A DNA stretch of 64,000 nucleotides, from NCBI GenBank assembly GCA_036365515.1, contig CM070877.1, positions 7,449,001-7,513,000 on the forward strand. The letters are read 5' to 3'. Under the pieces are notes generated by a model that had not been told where the DNA came from, searched no databases, and saw only the letters and a list, made by a program, of their open reading frames with translations. Position numbers and translations under genes: made by a program. Of this stretch, positions 36,160-47,620 are shown piece by piece; the first letter of the stretch is position 1; each line of letters begins with the position of its first letter. Source of the stretch: Torymus aiolomorphi (Eukaryota; Arthropoda; Insecta; Hymenoptera; Torymidae).

Positions 36160-37977
36160 ATGAGATCAATGGTAGAATTATTGAAACATACCATACTTGC
36201 AAGTTTAATTTGTACTATTTGCATCTTGCATTTTGGAGTTGCTGTAAACCGCAAGTGGTTAGGTAAAGTCATGCACAATATGTTATCCAAAGAAAAAATT
36301 TGTCATATAACAGTATTTTTAAATAAAAAAAGTAATGCGAATTCTACCCAAATTAATTTTATTTATAAAAATGTAATAGCGAGCTTTCCGACGATTTTAA
36401 TTACTATAGAAGATACAAAAAACTTGAATGATAATAATCGGTCTGTAAATTTACCAATTTTTCGAAATCCACGATCCACAACTATATATGTCATTATTCA
36501 ACATCAAAACGAATTTGCTATTCAAATAATCAAGAATAATTTACAGTTTTTCGTACAACTTTCTCCGTTATATACCAGACCAAAATGTTTAGTGATACTG
36601 TTCAACGATCCAAACTCAGTTAAGATATCTGAATATCAATTACAAGAGCTACTGGAATTTGCCTGGTCCTTAAAATTTTTAGATTTCGTTATTTTAATCG
36701 TATCTAATGATAGCGTCGTACTAACTATAGACTATAATCCTTTTACGGGGTTATTCAATAAAAATTACGTGAATTCAACTCGGGAGATCTTTCCAGATAA
36801 ACTAAGAAATATGAATGGATATATTTTAAATACTGTTTCCTTCTATGCACCACCGTATATGTTTCTAGATAAAAACTCAAGTGAAAATTCAACTTATACT
36901 GGTGTCCATTACGCATATATACAAACTTTGTCGACATCTTTAAATTATACAATTAACATTATAGATAAATATAAAACCATGAATTATACAAATTTATATT
37001 TAGATTTGCAAAATGAAGAATATGATGTAACACCAATCATGACTTTAATGGGAAGTAAATTTTATAATAAAGACGTTCTGTTTGGAAAGCCCTTCCTCAA
37101 TGACTACTTGTCTCTATGCGTACCAATTTTGAGGGTTTCCAAAATAGATAATTTAGGACCCATATTCATATATTTGAGCCTTTCAGTTGTAATTATATAC
37201 AGTGTAGTACTTGCATCCAAATTACTTGGATTTGATTCAAATAATTGGACAAGTTTCAATGTTTTTAAAGTATTACTAGCTATTGTTTCCTCCAAAAAGC
37301 CCAAAACACTTCGGGAAATGTTTATTTATCTAAGCGTAGCGTTGATATCTATAAAGTATTCTGCTGATACTGTTGCAATGTTAACCAATAATATAATAAT
37401 GACAGAGATTGAAATAACATTCAATGCTTTAGATGAAATAAATAAACCGACGTTACCTATATATGTAAATAAATACTTGACTGAAAACAGAGAGGAGTTT
37501 TATCGTAATGTTAATAAAATTGATGGAATTGCAGATTGTTTTGAGGCACTGATCAAATCACGTAATTGTTCATGTATTAATGCAATTAGTCATGCTACTT
37601 ATTTTATTAATGAATTTAAAGATAAGAATGGGATACCAATCATCAAAACAGCTGATCCCAAAATATTTAATGACTACAGGGCGTTTACTTTTCAAAAAGC
37701 TTCGCCATTTGTTGATAAATTCGACAGAAAATTACAGAGCATAATAGAATCAGAGATCTCCACCAATTGGAAATATGTAAATAAACATACTAAATCACAT
37801 CGTCAAACAGATATAATTTTTGTTACAAAAGGATACTTAAAGCAGCTTATCATAATTTTATCTATGGGCTACTTAATTTCGTTTATAATTTTTATCTTCG
37901 AAATTTACAACAATAGAATAATTATTCTTAAGAGAAAATATTTACTACTTATCCAAAATATAGTTAGTGGTCGATAA
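36160..37977 (+). CDS. Divergent ionotropic receptor (IR), single exon
   Basis: A 605-residue intact frame without introns. Layout: hydrophobic N-terminus at residues 7-29 (likely signal peptide), an extracellular amino-terminal region, a ligand-binding lobe S1 to about 330, a membrane segment at about 333-356, a pore-loop-like stretch with WTSFNVFKVLLAI at about 363-375, a second membrane segment at about 387-410, lobe S2 to about 555, a third membrane segment at about 559-583 and a short cytoplasmic tail. This is the order of ionotropic glutamate receptors of the insect chemosensory IR group. Many N-x-S/T sites lie outside the membrane. A stop codon immediately before ATG36160 fixes the frame; the second Met (codon 4) is an alternative start. 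The glutamate-contacting residues are not evident, as in species-specific divergent IRs, so the ligand cannot be named. It stands alone among repeats, with a short 3' AT-rich stretch. Confidence 0.8.
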   Translation: MRSMVELLKHTILASLICTICILHFGVAVNRKWLGKVMHNMLSKEKICHITVFLNKKSNANSTQINFIYKNVIASFPTILITIEDTKNLNDNNRSVNLPIFRNPRSTTIYVIIQHQNEFAIQIIKNNLQFFVQLSPLYTRPKCLVILFNDPNSVKISEYQLQELLEFAWSLKFLDFVILIVSNDSVVLTIDYNPFTGLFNKNYVNSTREIFPDKLRNMNGYILNTVSFYAPPYMFLDKNSSENSTYTGVHYAYIQTLSTSLNYTINIIDKYKTMNYTNLYLDLQNEEYDVTPIMTLMGSKFYNKDVLFGKPFLNDYLSLCVPILRVSKIDNLGPIFIYLSLSVVIIYSVVLASKLLGFDSNNWTSFNVFKVLLAIVSSKKPKTLREMFIYLSVALISIKYSADTVAMLTNNIIMTEIEITFNALDEINKPTLPIYVNKYLTENREEFYRNVNKIDGIADCFEALIKSRNCSCINAISHATYFINEFKDKNGIPIIKTADPKIFNDYRAFTFQKASPFVDKFDRKLQSIIESEISTNWKYVNKHTKSHRQTDIIFVTKGYLKQLIIILSMGYLISFIIFIFEIYNNRIIILKRKYLLLIQNIVSGR

Positions 37978-38919
37978 GCAGTGTAATTTTGCTTCTCACA
38001 GAGAAATTTGTTTGTGAGCGTTTGTAGTGTAGTGTATGCAAGAAAACTTATGGATTTTCTTTTGACATCGTATTCAGGGTCGAAAATATTATTAGACAAA
38101 TCGATTTTCATTTGTTTCACAGTCAAATTGAACTTTTTACCTTTTTATTTGCAATTTATAGCGTGTTAGTTATTTTCAATCAACAGAATATTCATGGAAA
38201 ATTTTATAAAAAACCAAAATCTAATATATTTCGTGTTTATTTCATCACGATATATTTTTTATTTTAAATAATTTATCTATAAAGTTACAATAATTATAAA
38301 TTATCCTAGATGTCTTTTATAAAAGATTAATTTTCCATGGTTCTCGTTAGTATAATCATTTTCTACGAGATCAAACATTTCATAAAGAAATTTTAGTAGA
38401 AATGAGTGATATTAATGCGATTTGCTGTATTTAGGTGAAGTATTCCGTTTAATTGGATTATAGCAATTTAATGATGTACAAAAACATATTATTCTCTTGT
38501 AACAACATAATTTTCCATTATCAAGCATTGATTGAGATAATAATTCTGTAATGCGAGTAATATTAAAGTAAACAAAAACGTTGATATTCCAATAATAACT
38601 GCTAGGTTGAGAAATATCAATAAATGTGTATCTTGATAATATCACAATGCCTAGAATATAGAAAATTATCGATAATCCAATATATTCCGATTGTTCTTCG
38701 ATTTAAAAAAATACAAGAGTAGTCTTTAATTAACGTTTCAGTGTTCCAGTTAGCTTTCGCTTATCAACGTAACTGCGTTTCTCTTAAAATGTAAAAACTA
38801 ATTTTTGTGTACAACAGTACTTTTCTGTATTAATAAATGCAACATAATACTTCAATGAAAATAAAAATAAAATCTTCTATTTAATTCCTAATTTTATTTC
38901 CTAAACCAACATGATTAAT
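37978..38919. other. Downstream flank of the receptor gene
   Basis: AT-rich. The only protein-like signal is the weak minus-strand relic at 38412-38694. AATAAA-type words occur, but none can be tied to the receptor transcript with confidence. Confidence 0.4.
38412..38694 (-). pseudogene. Possible receptor-like membrane-protein relic
   Basis: The minus-strand frame contains a hydrophobic stretch (EYIGLSIIFYILGIVILSRY) followed about 12 residues later by WNINVFVYF. This spacing and the W..NVF word resemble the first membrane segment and pore region of the receptor at 36160-37977. The rest does not continue as a receptor, and upstream lobes are not found. It could be a decayed IR copy in opposite orientation or chance. 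Confidence 0.25.
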
Positions 38920-39990
38920 CGATCGAAAATATTTCACCCAAAATATAAAAACTTCTTCATCCCCTTTTCTCCTTATACACTTCAATCAAGCTCCGACTTT
39001 TCCCACCCAACCGCAACAACAACACCTCGCTCTAAACATTCCGATTTTCACTCTCCACACGGCAGCTCCTCTCCCGTCTCTCTCTCTCTCTCTACGTGTC
39101 TCGCATCCTGCAAAAAAGAAAATCACTGTACGCGCACTCGCCGCTGATTGTGATTTAGCATAGCCATTTGAAATGTAAATCTTTCTCGCGACTATCACGA
39201 GCTCGAAGGATGTTTCTCTCCTCTTTTTGTCTCCCTTCTCCCTCTCCTCTTCATGCGTGGCACTTATACACTCACACAGTGCATCGAGTCAAAAACCTAT
39301 TTATAACGGCCGCCGCAGCCGACACATTTGAAATGATAATTGTGTAATCCGCGATGCGGTAAGGAAAAATAAAAAAGAAAAAAAAAGAATAGACGCATCG
39401 CTTGATCTGAGTATGCGATAATCGAAGCGAATTGACTTCTCATCTCGCGCCACGCTTGGACTTTGCCTTCTCTCGAGCGTGCCCGAAGAAGAAAAAAAAA
39501 TTTAATACGCGCGCGAGCGCTAGATTTGTATTATACTTTTATCCGGTAGTATAGTGACTTTGACCTCTGTGCCGAGCGATAAGTCAAACCAATGGAGAGT
39601 AATTATACCATCAAAACGCGTCACACACGCGCGTCGTCCGCAATTCAACAAATTGACGACAACAATAAGCGAAGTACGAAAATGCGCCGGATTTCTTCGC
39701 GTATAATATACATGATTTTTTCTCCGTATACACGCGCGCGGTTAGCGCTTTTTACGGGGAGTGCAATTATTCGAAATTACTTGCCCCTCGAGAGGTGTAT
39801 ATACTTTGGCACTGAGACGCGAATAGTAATCAAATGATTATAAGTCGCGCGAAAAATTAACGAGCGGGCGGTGTACGTGTATATAAACGCGTAATCGCGC
39901 GACTAAATGCGGGGGTGACATCATCTTGAAACGTTTTAAAGATCTTTGGGTGAATGGTATCGGTTAGGGCGTTTGGTGATGCCGATAAAC
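38920..39990. promoter_or_regulatory. CpG-rich region with two C-rich flanks
   Basis: C-rich stretches at 38940-39100 and 39200-39270, with a (CT)n run at about 39078-39094, precede a CpG-dense core (39300-39900). The right flank (39905-39990) is G/T-rich. It may be two overlapping islands. Confidence 0.45.
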
Positions 39991-40059
39991 TGTTCAAGGA
40001 AAGAGTAATATGTATAGTATAATTTATTAATCGATTGTTCTAAAAGCACTTGGTAGTAA

Positions 40060-40216
40060 ACATTTCATACATCTACTGTTTACATACTGCGTACCACTCA
40101 GTTCCCCGCTCAAAAAAAAAGGAAAAGCCGCGCGCATCTCCCCTTCAACTTCTCGCTTTTCCCTCCAGCTCACGCTCAACCTGCAAATTACCCAGCTCCC
40201 CTGCAACAAGGTCATC

Positions 40217-40248
<32 letters not shown>

Positions 40249-40620
40249 ACCTACCGCGTCGAGAAAAAGAAAAACCGATCGTGTGTGCGCGCGCGCGGGG
40301 GCACAAAAAACGAGCGACGACGCGCTTGCGTGAGAAATCACGCGAGCATCGCAGAGTCGATTCACGTGCGGCAGCTGCCCGTGGCGATGCGGTGCGCAGT
40401 GATGTACCGGGAGGTAAGGATATATAAAGAGGTTTTAGGACAGATGTGCAGAGGATGATAGAAATTGAAACTCTCGCAAGAGATGAAATTGACAAATCGG
40501 ATGAAGCGCGCATACTTATGTGATTGATTGTAGTTTCGGTGAAAGGGTTTTTTTTCTGCTGCATGACGTCAATGGCGAAAAAAAGCGTGACGACGGTGTT
40601 GAAGATCGTACATAGATAAG
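40060..40620. promoter_or_regulatory. Skew-switch CpG island with (CT)n run
   Basis: The C-rich left flank (40080-40210) is followed by a CT run at about 40217-40248, a CpG core (40255-40390), and a G-rich right flank (40380-40470). Confidence 0.5.
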
Positions 40621-41483
40621 ATATATAGCTGATTTTGAAAAAATATCGTCAGTTTAGTGTGTCTATATTCGCAGCGAGCAATAACACGACTAAAAGCTCA
40701 TTATAAATTACATCGATCACTCAGATACTTGCTCGGCGAAAATAGTGGAGCGTATTTTAGAACAAGTCAATTTTATTGTTTGAGAGAGTGAATATATGCA
40801 CTACTAAAATAGCGGATGCTCACTATTTTTAACTATATTGAATAGTGATTTTTTCGCTGTTTTATACGTTTAGAGAGGGCAGATCAGATTTTTTCCTCTC
40901 CAATTAAAATAAAAATGAGTTCGATCGAAAAAAAAACGCGAACCCGAGCTCGCATTACAAAATATTTTCCTTACTCTCATTCGAGCTGACACTTGTATAT
41001 GATAACCCGGCATATAATTCGCACTCGATTAACTTTCATTATATACCGCGCAGCTGCTCTACCCCAAACGCCTGCAATTAACAATCCGACGCGCTCTAAT
41101 CAAAACAGAACCAGTTTTTACCAATTCGAAAAAATTATCTCTGAGAGAATCACTGTAACCGGTACAATCCACCAGTCCGCACACACACACACACACACAC
41201 ATATATAGCATTCGCAATATTCAAAAAACCGCGCGTGGCTATCTCCGCGCCCACACATCCTTCCAATAAATTGTGGCGGCGAAAAATTCTAGGGCACACG
41301 CACACAATGCGCCGTAACAATGATGTAAGTGATCGCGCGTATGGCATGAATCAAGCGCATAAACTACTGCACCTTTCCTCGATAAATCCACGCGCGCTAT
41401 CTCCGTCCGTACGTTATTCGAATGTAAGTATAAAAGGACATCATGCGCACGGCCCCGATTCATTCACGTGTAGTCCAAATATA
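40621..41483. promoter_or_regulatory. Weaker CpG-rich stretch with (CA)n run
   Basis: 40740-40885 has worn mirrored words ending in TTTAGAGAG and may be an old CTCTCTAAAG-family element. 40980-41150 is C/A-rich, a CA run lies at about 41180-41200, and 41210-41400 is CpG-rich. No gene. Confidence 0.35.
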
Positions 41484-42076
41484 TATGGGTCAAAAAAATA
41501 CTTTTTTAAATAAGTGTGCGCCTGTGTATCAGGAATTTCGCTTAAATTTTGAGAGCTTATTGTATGTAAATCATGAAAAAAAAGTTTCTGCCAAATTTCA
41601 GCCCTCTTTTTACCCATTTTGAAATGCTCGTCAGAAAGAGAGTTTTTAATCTTTTTTAACGTAAAGAAAAGAAATTCTTCGACTACAGCTGGGCTGCTCC
41701 ATAACCTCAAAAGTGCCAAAGTATTTTTTTCCATGTTTTCCCATTTTCAAGACCTTGTAGATTCATCAATTTTCAATATTTTTAGACGTGTCAAAAATAT
41801 TAAAAATTGACGTAGATATAGCACTTTAAAGGTGGCGATTTTCGTAAAAATCGCATTTGTCGCAATATTCGAGTACATTTTTCAATGCGTTACTGAACGT
41901 CTTTCGAGCTGAAAACTACTGGAATATGTTCCAAAAATGTTCTAAAATGGTTAAAAAGGTTTGGTAATATATAATCAATATAGATTTCTATCATTTTTAC
42001 TGGAACTGTTACTTATATTGATTTCTCAATGTATTTTTCTGTTTTTTAATCATTTTTAAAACCTTCTAGAATTAAC

Positions 42077-42453
42077 GGGATTCCATAGTCCTACCATTAC
42101 CGACCGAGCAATTCAAACAGTTTCAAGCTGATTAAAAATAAAATACGTCGAATCACAAAAAATCAAGAGAACACTCTTCTGTATTTTTTAACGTTCTATC
42201 ATCCAGTCAAAGTTTGGAGTCGAAATATCAAGTCATTTTTGCAAAAACTTTGAACAAAGCGAAATTTAATTTCGTTCAAAGTTTTTGAAAAAACGGCTTG
42301 ATATTTCAACTCCAAACTTTGACTGGGTGATAGAACGTTAAAAAATACAGAAGAGTGTTCTCTTGATTTTTTGTGATTCGACGTATTTTATTTTTAATCA
42401 GCTTGAAACTGTTTGAATTGCTCGGTCGGTAATGGTACGAGTATGGCATCCCC
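42077..42453. mobile_element. TTAA-flanked palindromic MITE nested in the 3.9-kb element
   Basis: About 375 bp of nearly perfect palindrome, with ends GGGATTCCATAG and the inverse of TATGGCATCCCC. TTAA lies beside each end (near 42072 and at 42454). In the second copy of the host element the corresponding place near 62527 has a single TTAA and no insert. This is a clear filled-versus-empty pair. Confidence 0.8.
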
Positions 42454-42496
42454 TTAATTCATCTAATTTATTGTTTTAAGTTGTATAAAAGACATT

Positions 42497-43732
42497 GATA
42501 GCTCAATGTCGAGGGTTTTTTTTATCTATCTCAGGAGCGGAGGATTAGGAATAGGACAAATATAATATAAGGGTTAATAAAAAGAAAGTATACGAAAGAA
42601 TTTATGATGAAATATTATGTGCAACGGAGTACCTGACGGATTAAAATAACTAAGTAAAAGAACTAGTTCGCAATTCTGCGTGTCCGCAATGGGCAAACTC
42701 CACCTTCCCCACAACGGACTTTACTGGATGATAGCGAGATTGACGCCCGTCCTCTTTCTGCACGAGCTCACGGCCGTTGCTCTGAGCGAAGGATAAAGTG
42801 AAGTCTCCTTCTGCCAGAGTGAAAAAGAGTCGCACTCGGCGAGAGATTCGGGCAAGTTTCCTTGATGCGCACATGCGGCATGTCCTGTCGACCGCTGGCC
42901 GGAGAACGAGAGAGCGTGAGCGTCGGCGAAACGCCGTTTATACCTTATTCGCCTTGTTAAGACCAGCGTCAGCGCCCCTCACGACAAAATCCGAACTGCT
43001 TATTGAAGGATAAACACAGCTATTTAGCATGAGCGGTATATGAAGAAAAGTTTATTTAATTAAGAAATAAAATAAATAGGGATGGTATGAACGTCGAAAA
43101 GTTTTTTACTGATTTATCCGATATTGTAAGATATATTGGCAATCACACAAGGTGTTATGTGAAAGGCGAGAAAGTTTATAAGGCAAATCGCATAATATTT
43201 TGTAGGTTAGCCAAAGAAAATACTGATTGCTCAGCAGAGTTAGTAGCACTGTGCCACACAGTTCTTTGGCTAACCTATAAAATATTATGTGATTTGCCTT
43301 ATAAACTCTCTCTCGCCTTCCACATAAGGCCTTCGTGCTATTGCTAATATATCTGATAATATCAGACAAATCAATAAATGATTTTAAGACGTTCATCTCA
43401 TCACTACTTATTTTATTTTTTAATTAAATAATCTTTGGTTCGTATACCGCTCATGCTAATCAGCAGTGTTTATCCTTTAATAAGCAGTTCGAATTTTGGC
43501 CGCGAGGGGCGCTGACGCTGGTCTTAACAAGGCGAATAGTCGAGGCCGGACCCGAAAAGCGGCGCTCTGATTGGCTGCCTGGCTCCTCACCATGTGAGAT
43601 GGAGTGGGGAGGTGGAAAGATAACCACCGCCCGCGTTCCGAAGAATTTCGGAGTTGTACGAATTCTCGGACTTGTTTGCCTCTATCAAGGATGAGAAAAA
43701 GTCAGAATTTCGCGTATTGCGCGCGGTCGCCA
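42497..43732. mobile_element. 1.24-kb GC-rich insertion with central inverted repeat
   Basis: It is absent from the second copy of the host element (compare 62545-62575). ACATT occurs at both borders (42492-42496 and 43733-43737), consistent with a 5-bp target duplication. Base composition is markedly more GC/CpG-rich than the host element. The centre (42943-43541) is a long hairpin. No terminal inverted repeats were found at the insertion borders and no transposase is recognised, so the mechanism is unknown. Confidence 0.55.
42943..43541. repeat. Long inverted repeat, arms about 290 bp
   Basis: The left arm 42943-43232 and right arm 43260-43541 mirror each other with a 40-50-base loop; matching outer words are CGCCTTGTTAAGACCAGCGT and its inverse. 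Each arm contains a frame starting MNV that reads DLSDI.RYI and VYKAN.IIF.RLAKE. Similar peptides in both arms follow from the inversion and need not mean a functional protein. Confidence 0.8.
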
Positions 43733-44661
43733 ACATTTTAACGGTAAAATGAAGAATTTTTTCCACATTTAAAAAATAATCTTCATAGTTTTTTTTTTTA
43801 TAAGTTAGAAACTTAAAAAAGAAATGTGATTTAGATATTTTTAAATATATAACGATTCTATTCAATATTGTCCAGTATTATTTCCAACCAAAAGTATTTT
43901 CATCGTCAGTCATAAGCGTACTAAAATTTGCATTATAATTTTTGCAGAATGTACTTAAGAGAATTAGTGACGCTTAAAACGCAAATTTCATTTGCTTTTT
44001 GAAAAAAGTAATTAATTTTTCATATTTTATATTCTTATATTCAACTGAAATTTTTCAGATAAAAAAGTATTTAGGAATATATTTAAAAATGTACCCGATT
44101 ATAGACTATAGCATAGGTGACAAATGCAAGTTTCGTAAATGTAGCTAACTTTCCAACCACGTATCTCCGTCAATTGTCGATCGATTTGGTCATACTAAAA
44201 ATGAAAATCGATTGTCTTTTGGAGGAAAAAACACCAATTCCAGGTTCATCAAAAAAGATAAAAAATTAACAATTCTAGAAGGTTTTAAAAATGATTAAAA
44301 AGCAGAAAAATACATTGAGAAATCAAAATAAGTAACAGTTCCAGTAAAAATGATAGAGGTCTATATTGATTACCAAACCTTTTTGACCTTATTTTAGAAC
44401 AGTTTTGCAATACATTCCAGTAGTTTTCGGCTCAAAAGCGTACAGTAACGTATTGAAAAATTTACTTGAATATTGCGAAAAATGCGATTTTTGCGAAAAT
44501 CGACACCTTCAAAGTGCCGTATCTACGTCAATTTTTAATATTTGTGGACATGTAAAAAATTGATGATTCTACAAGGTCTTGAACATGGGCAAAAATCGAA
44601 AAAATGCCTTGTACTTTTGAGGTTATGGAGCAGCTCAGTAATTACTAAGCCTAATCGTGTA

Positions 44662-45145
44662 GGGTGACTTCACCAGTGAAGGAACAAATAAGGAAATTGT
44701 AACTTTTGTTATTTAATTAAATGGTTTAAAAATGGATTAAAAGTAAAACCCTTTTGAACTTTATATTCTAAAATGTTCAAACTTTACGTCGGTGAACAAA
44801 TTTTGAATAAAGAATCAAAGTAAAAATTTCATTTAATGAAAATCTGTAAATATCTCCTAAAAACCAGTAAAGGAACCCGCAATCTTAGCATCTAAATACG
44901 TTTCACCAGTGAAGGAATACATCGCCAGTGAAGGAACACTTAATAGCGGCGATTTTATGATTTTATTCTTAACAAGATAATTTCTTTTATGCAGAATCTT
45001 TATATAAAATGAAATAAAAATTTTCAAGGATTCGAAAATTATCGTCATGTTAGATAAACAATACATAGAAAGCTTAATATTTTTATATATATATAAAGAA
45101 AATGTTCGTTAACTGGTGACTGTTCCAATACTGGTGTAGTCACCC
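44662..45145. mobile_element. 484-bp TA-flanked TIR element nested in the 3.9-kb element
   Basis: The ends GGGTGACTTCACCAGTGAAG and the inverse of CACTGGTGTAGTCACCC-like sequence at 45131-45145 are flanked by TA on both sides. The second host copy at 63931-63945 reads straight through with one TA, giving an empty site. Confidence 0.85.
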
Positions 45146-45416
45146 TAGCCTCTTGTTGGAAAGGTCTTGAAAAAACGAAGAATTTCTTTTTTGTACGTTA
45201 AACACGCTTTCTGACAAGCATTTCAAGATGGGTAAAAAACAGATAAAAATATGTCATTTTTCGACCTTCGAGTGGCCATATATTGGCTTCTAAGGCACCT
45301 AGAGGGCTGAAATTTGGCACAAATTTTTTTTTTATTATGTACAATAAGCTCTCGCAAAATTTCAGTGAAATCCCTGACATAAGTGCGCACACTTATTTAA
45401 AAACATATTTTTTTTA

Positions 45417-45937
45417 CCCATGTATGAGGATATTTTTAATTTGTCACACTTAGAGGGTTCAAAAAATAAAAAAAAAAATTGAAGCCATACCTTCGCGACA
45501 AGTTTCTTCTCATTCTATAGGTCATAAAATATACGAAAAAACTTGTGAACATTGGAAAACGGTCTTGTGACACATGGGAAAAATGGACGAAAAGTAGTCA
45601 CTGATGATGAGCCAATAGTAAGCTTTTAAATGTGCCAACAAATATTCCACAAAAAAGCGATTAAAGTAGAAGAAAGGAGCTTTAATTTAAGCTAAAGATC
45701 ATTAAAATCGGTCGGTTCTGTGCAAAGTTACGTGCATTTGGAAATCGCGAAAAATGATCAAAAGTGAGCGATTTTTCCCGAATCCACGTAATTCGATCAT
45801 TTTTGGTCATTTTTCGTGATTTTCAACTACTTTTCTAATGTTCACGAGTTTTTGCGTATATTTTATGACCTATAGAATGAGAAGAAACTTGAACCCTCTA
45901 AATGTGGACAAATTAAAAATATCCTCATGTATGTTTG
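45417..45937. repeat. Palindrome abutting the 3.9-kb element
   Basis: The left arm 45417-45570 and right arm 45825-45937 mirror each other, with shared words CATGTATGAGGATATTTTTA and TTCTATAGGTCATAAAATAT. The loop of about 250 bp has its own inverse words around GATCATTTTT. Confidence 0.75.
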
Positions 45938-45958
45938 CGCTACGCATATAGAATCCTA

Positions 45959-46191
45959 CACGGAGAAAAATGTTCTATTAAAAATTACTATGTTTTATTG
46001 TAACCGGGGGACAGACTTGAATTCTTAAAAAAATTACTATGTTTTATAGCAAAAATTGCTATAAATGTAGTAAAAATTACTAGAAACATAGCAATTTTTG
46101 CTAGAAAACATAGTAATTTTTTTAAGAATTCAAGTCTGTCCCTCGGTTACAATAAAACATAGTAATTTTTAATAGAACATTTTTCTCCGTG
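45959..46191. mobile_element. 233-bp foldback MITE with CACGGAGA ends
   Basis: The ends CACGGAGAAAAATGTTC and inverse are flanked by TA. The body is a nearly perfect palindrome on AAAACATAGTAATTTTT. The termini are close to those of 50371-51051, of which it may be an internally deleted form; both contain GGGACAGACTTG or GGTGACAGACTTG. Confidence 0.85.
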
Positions 46192-46194
46192 TAA

Positions 46195-46480
46195 TAATGC
46201 ACGTGTTTGCAGGAGCGCGGTTTTTGGGGGAACAAGTGCCAAGTGGCGACGAGTCGAGAGGGGGTTATTACGCGTGTGTGTAATATAAGTACGCGATTCG
46301 ACGCGTGCGTCATTGAAAGTGATGTTCACACGCCACACGGGTAAATAAAACACGAGCAGTTGTTAGTGTGATTGTGAAATGTGCGAGGCGAACGGAGTCG
46401 TTGGTTCAGTCTCTAATTTATTCGGGATGCTCGAAGTTGCTTTGAGGGATTATCGGTGGCTGAATGTTGCCGGAAATTTT
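46195..46480. promoter_or_regulatory. CpG-rich half-island
   Basis: CpG-rich with a G/T-rich right side. The expected C-rich left flank is replaced by the MITE and palindrome. Confidence 0.35.
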
Positions 46481-46949
46481 TAGACACGTGGAATAACTGC
46501 AAGTAATAAAATACTGTAATGAATAAAAATATTGGAGATTTGTCACTCCGTTCGAGTTTTTAGCCATAAGAGAAGCGTCTATTTCAATTTGCTTCTCCCG
46601 TTTATTGGTGTGAAAAATTAAATCGATTTGTTCGACATTTTAAAGCTAAAAGAAAAATCGTTATGGTGAAGAGTGGGAGAAGCGCAAAATGTTGCTGTAA
46701 AAAATATAAAAACCTCCACGTTTTGTTTAAATTTTGAAAAACAATCGCCTGGCAACAATACATTTTAATAGAATGAATCAAAGTTGGGAGGATGGAAGAA
46801 ATAATTCATTGGAAAACTTGTTTTACTAAAGTTTATAAATTAGCTACTTCAAGTTTAATTAAGTTATAGAAATTAAAATGATAAAAATAATAGTTTGACC
46901 GATTATTTTATTTTGGCAATTTTCTACAACATACCAGAATCATATAAAC
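46481..46949. other. Non-coding spacer
   Basis: Nothing recognisable. Confidence 0.4.
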
Positions 46950-47620
46950 AATCCAGTAAAGAACGCCGAAAATATAATACAATACTCACGCGACGCATAA
47001 CAATTTACTACTCAAACGACAATAGAGATCGAATGACGCAAGTCGATATAAACGTAGCTCGATAAAAGCTCAAAACATTGCTTTAAATTTGCTTTTCACA
47101 GAATTTATGTCTAAACTTTATCATCGACATAAAAAGAAAAAAAATAAATAAAGACAAATTCTCAACCACCTAAAAGCATAAACCGTCAATAGCAAAACGA
47201 GACGTAAAAAAAACAAACACACACGCACCGGTCGATTTTTCCTGATCGCTCTCATTCAGAAATCGCGAGCGACGTCATCTGCATCTCCCTCTTGCGACAC
47301 AAAAAAAGCTCGCGATTACAATCGCGCGCATCTTCCTGCGTATATATGTATGTGCGTGTGCGCGTGTGCCCACCGTATATGTACGAGATGAAAAAATTAT
47401 TACGCAATTGCAATTGAGCTCTCTTGAGCGCATGACATCAGTAATATTTTCGTACACACAACTATACTTATACGATTCTATACTCGTGAACTCTTCCGCG
47501 GAGTCAATTCGCTGTCGGGTGAAAAATTCTGCGCGACATCGATACAGTTCGCTTTAATTTTGTATAGTGTTTTATGGGTATACACGTGACATCGTATTAG
47601 TTCTGGTTTTCTGTTTTGCG
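46950..47620. promoter_or_regulatory. Skew-switch CpG island
   Basis: The A/C-rich left flank (46980-47215) leads to a CpG-rich core (47220-47540) with alternating TG/CG runs and a G/T-rich right flank from 47550. Confidence 0.45.

Larger units (their letters stand above)
41484..45424. mobile_element. 3.9-kb long-TIR foldback element, copy 1
   Basis: The outer arms mirror each other: 41486-41600 against 45310-45422 (shared word AAATAAGTGTGCGC), and 41781-42060 against 44280-44550 (shared words TCGCAATATTCGAGTAC, TGAAAACTACTGGAATATG). A second copy starts at about 62277 and runs off the window. Comparison of the copies shows that 42077-42453, 42497-43732 and 44662-45145 are later insertions in this copy. 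No transposase is recognised in either copy. Confidence 0.75.

Noticed and set aside
43087..43396. Two coding genes facing each other
   Set aside because: Similar peptides on opposite strands arise because the region is an inverted repeat. Both frames break at the loop or lack any gene structure.
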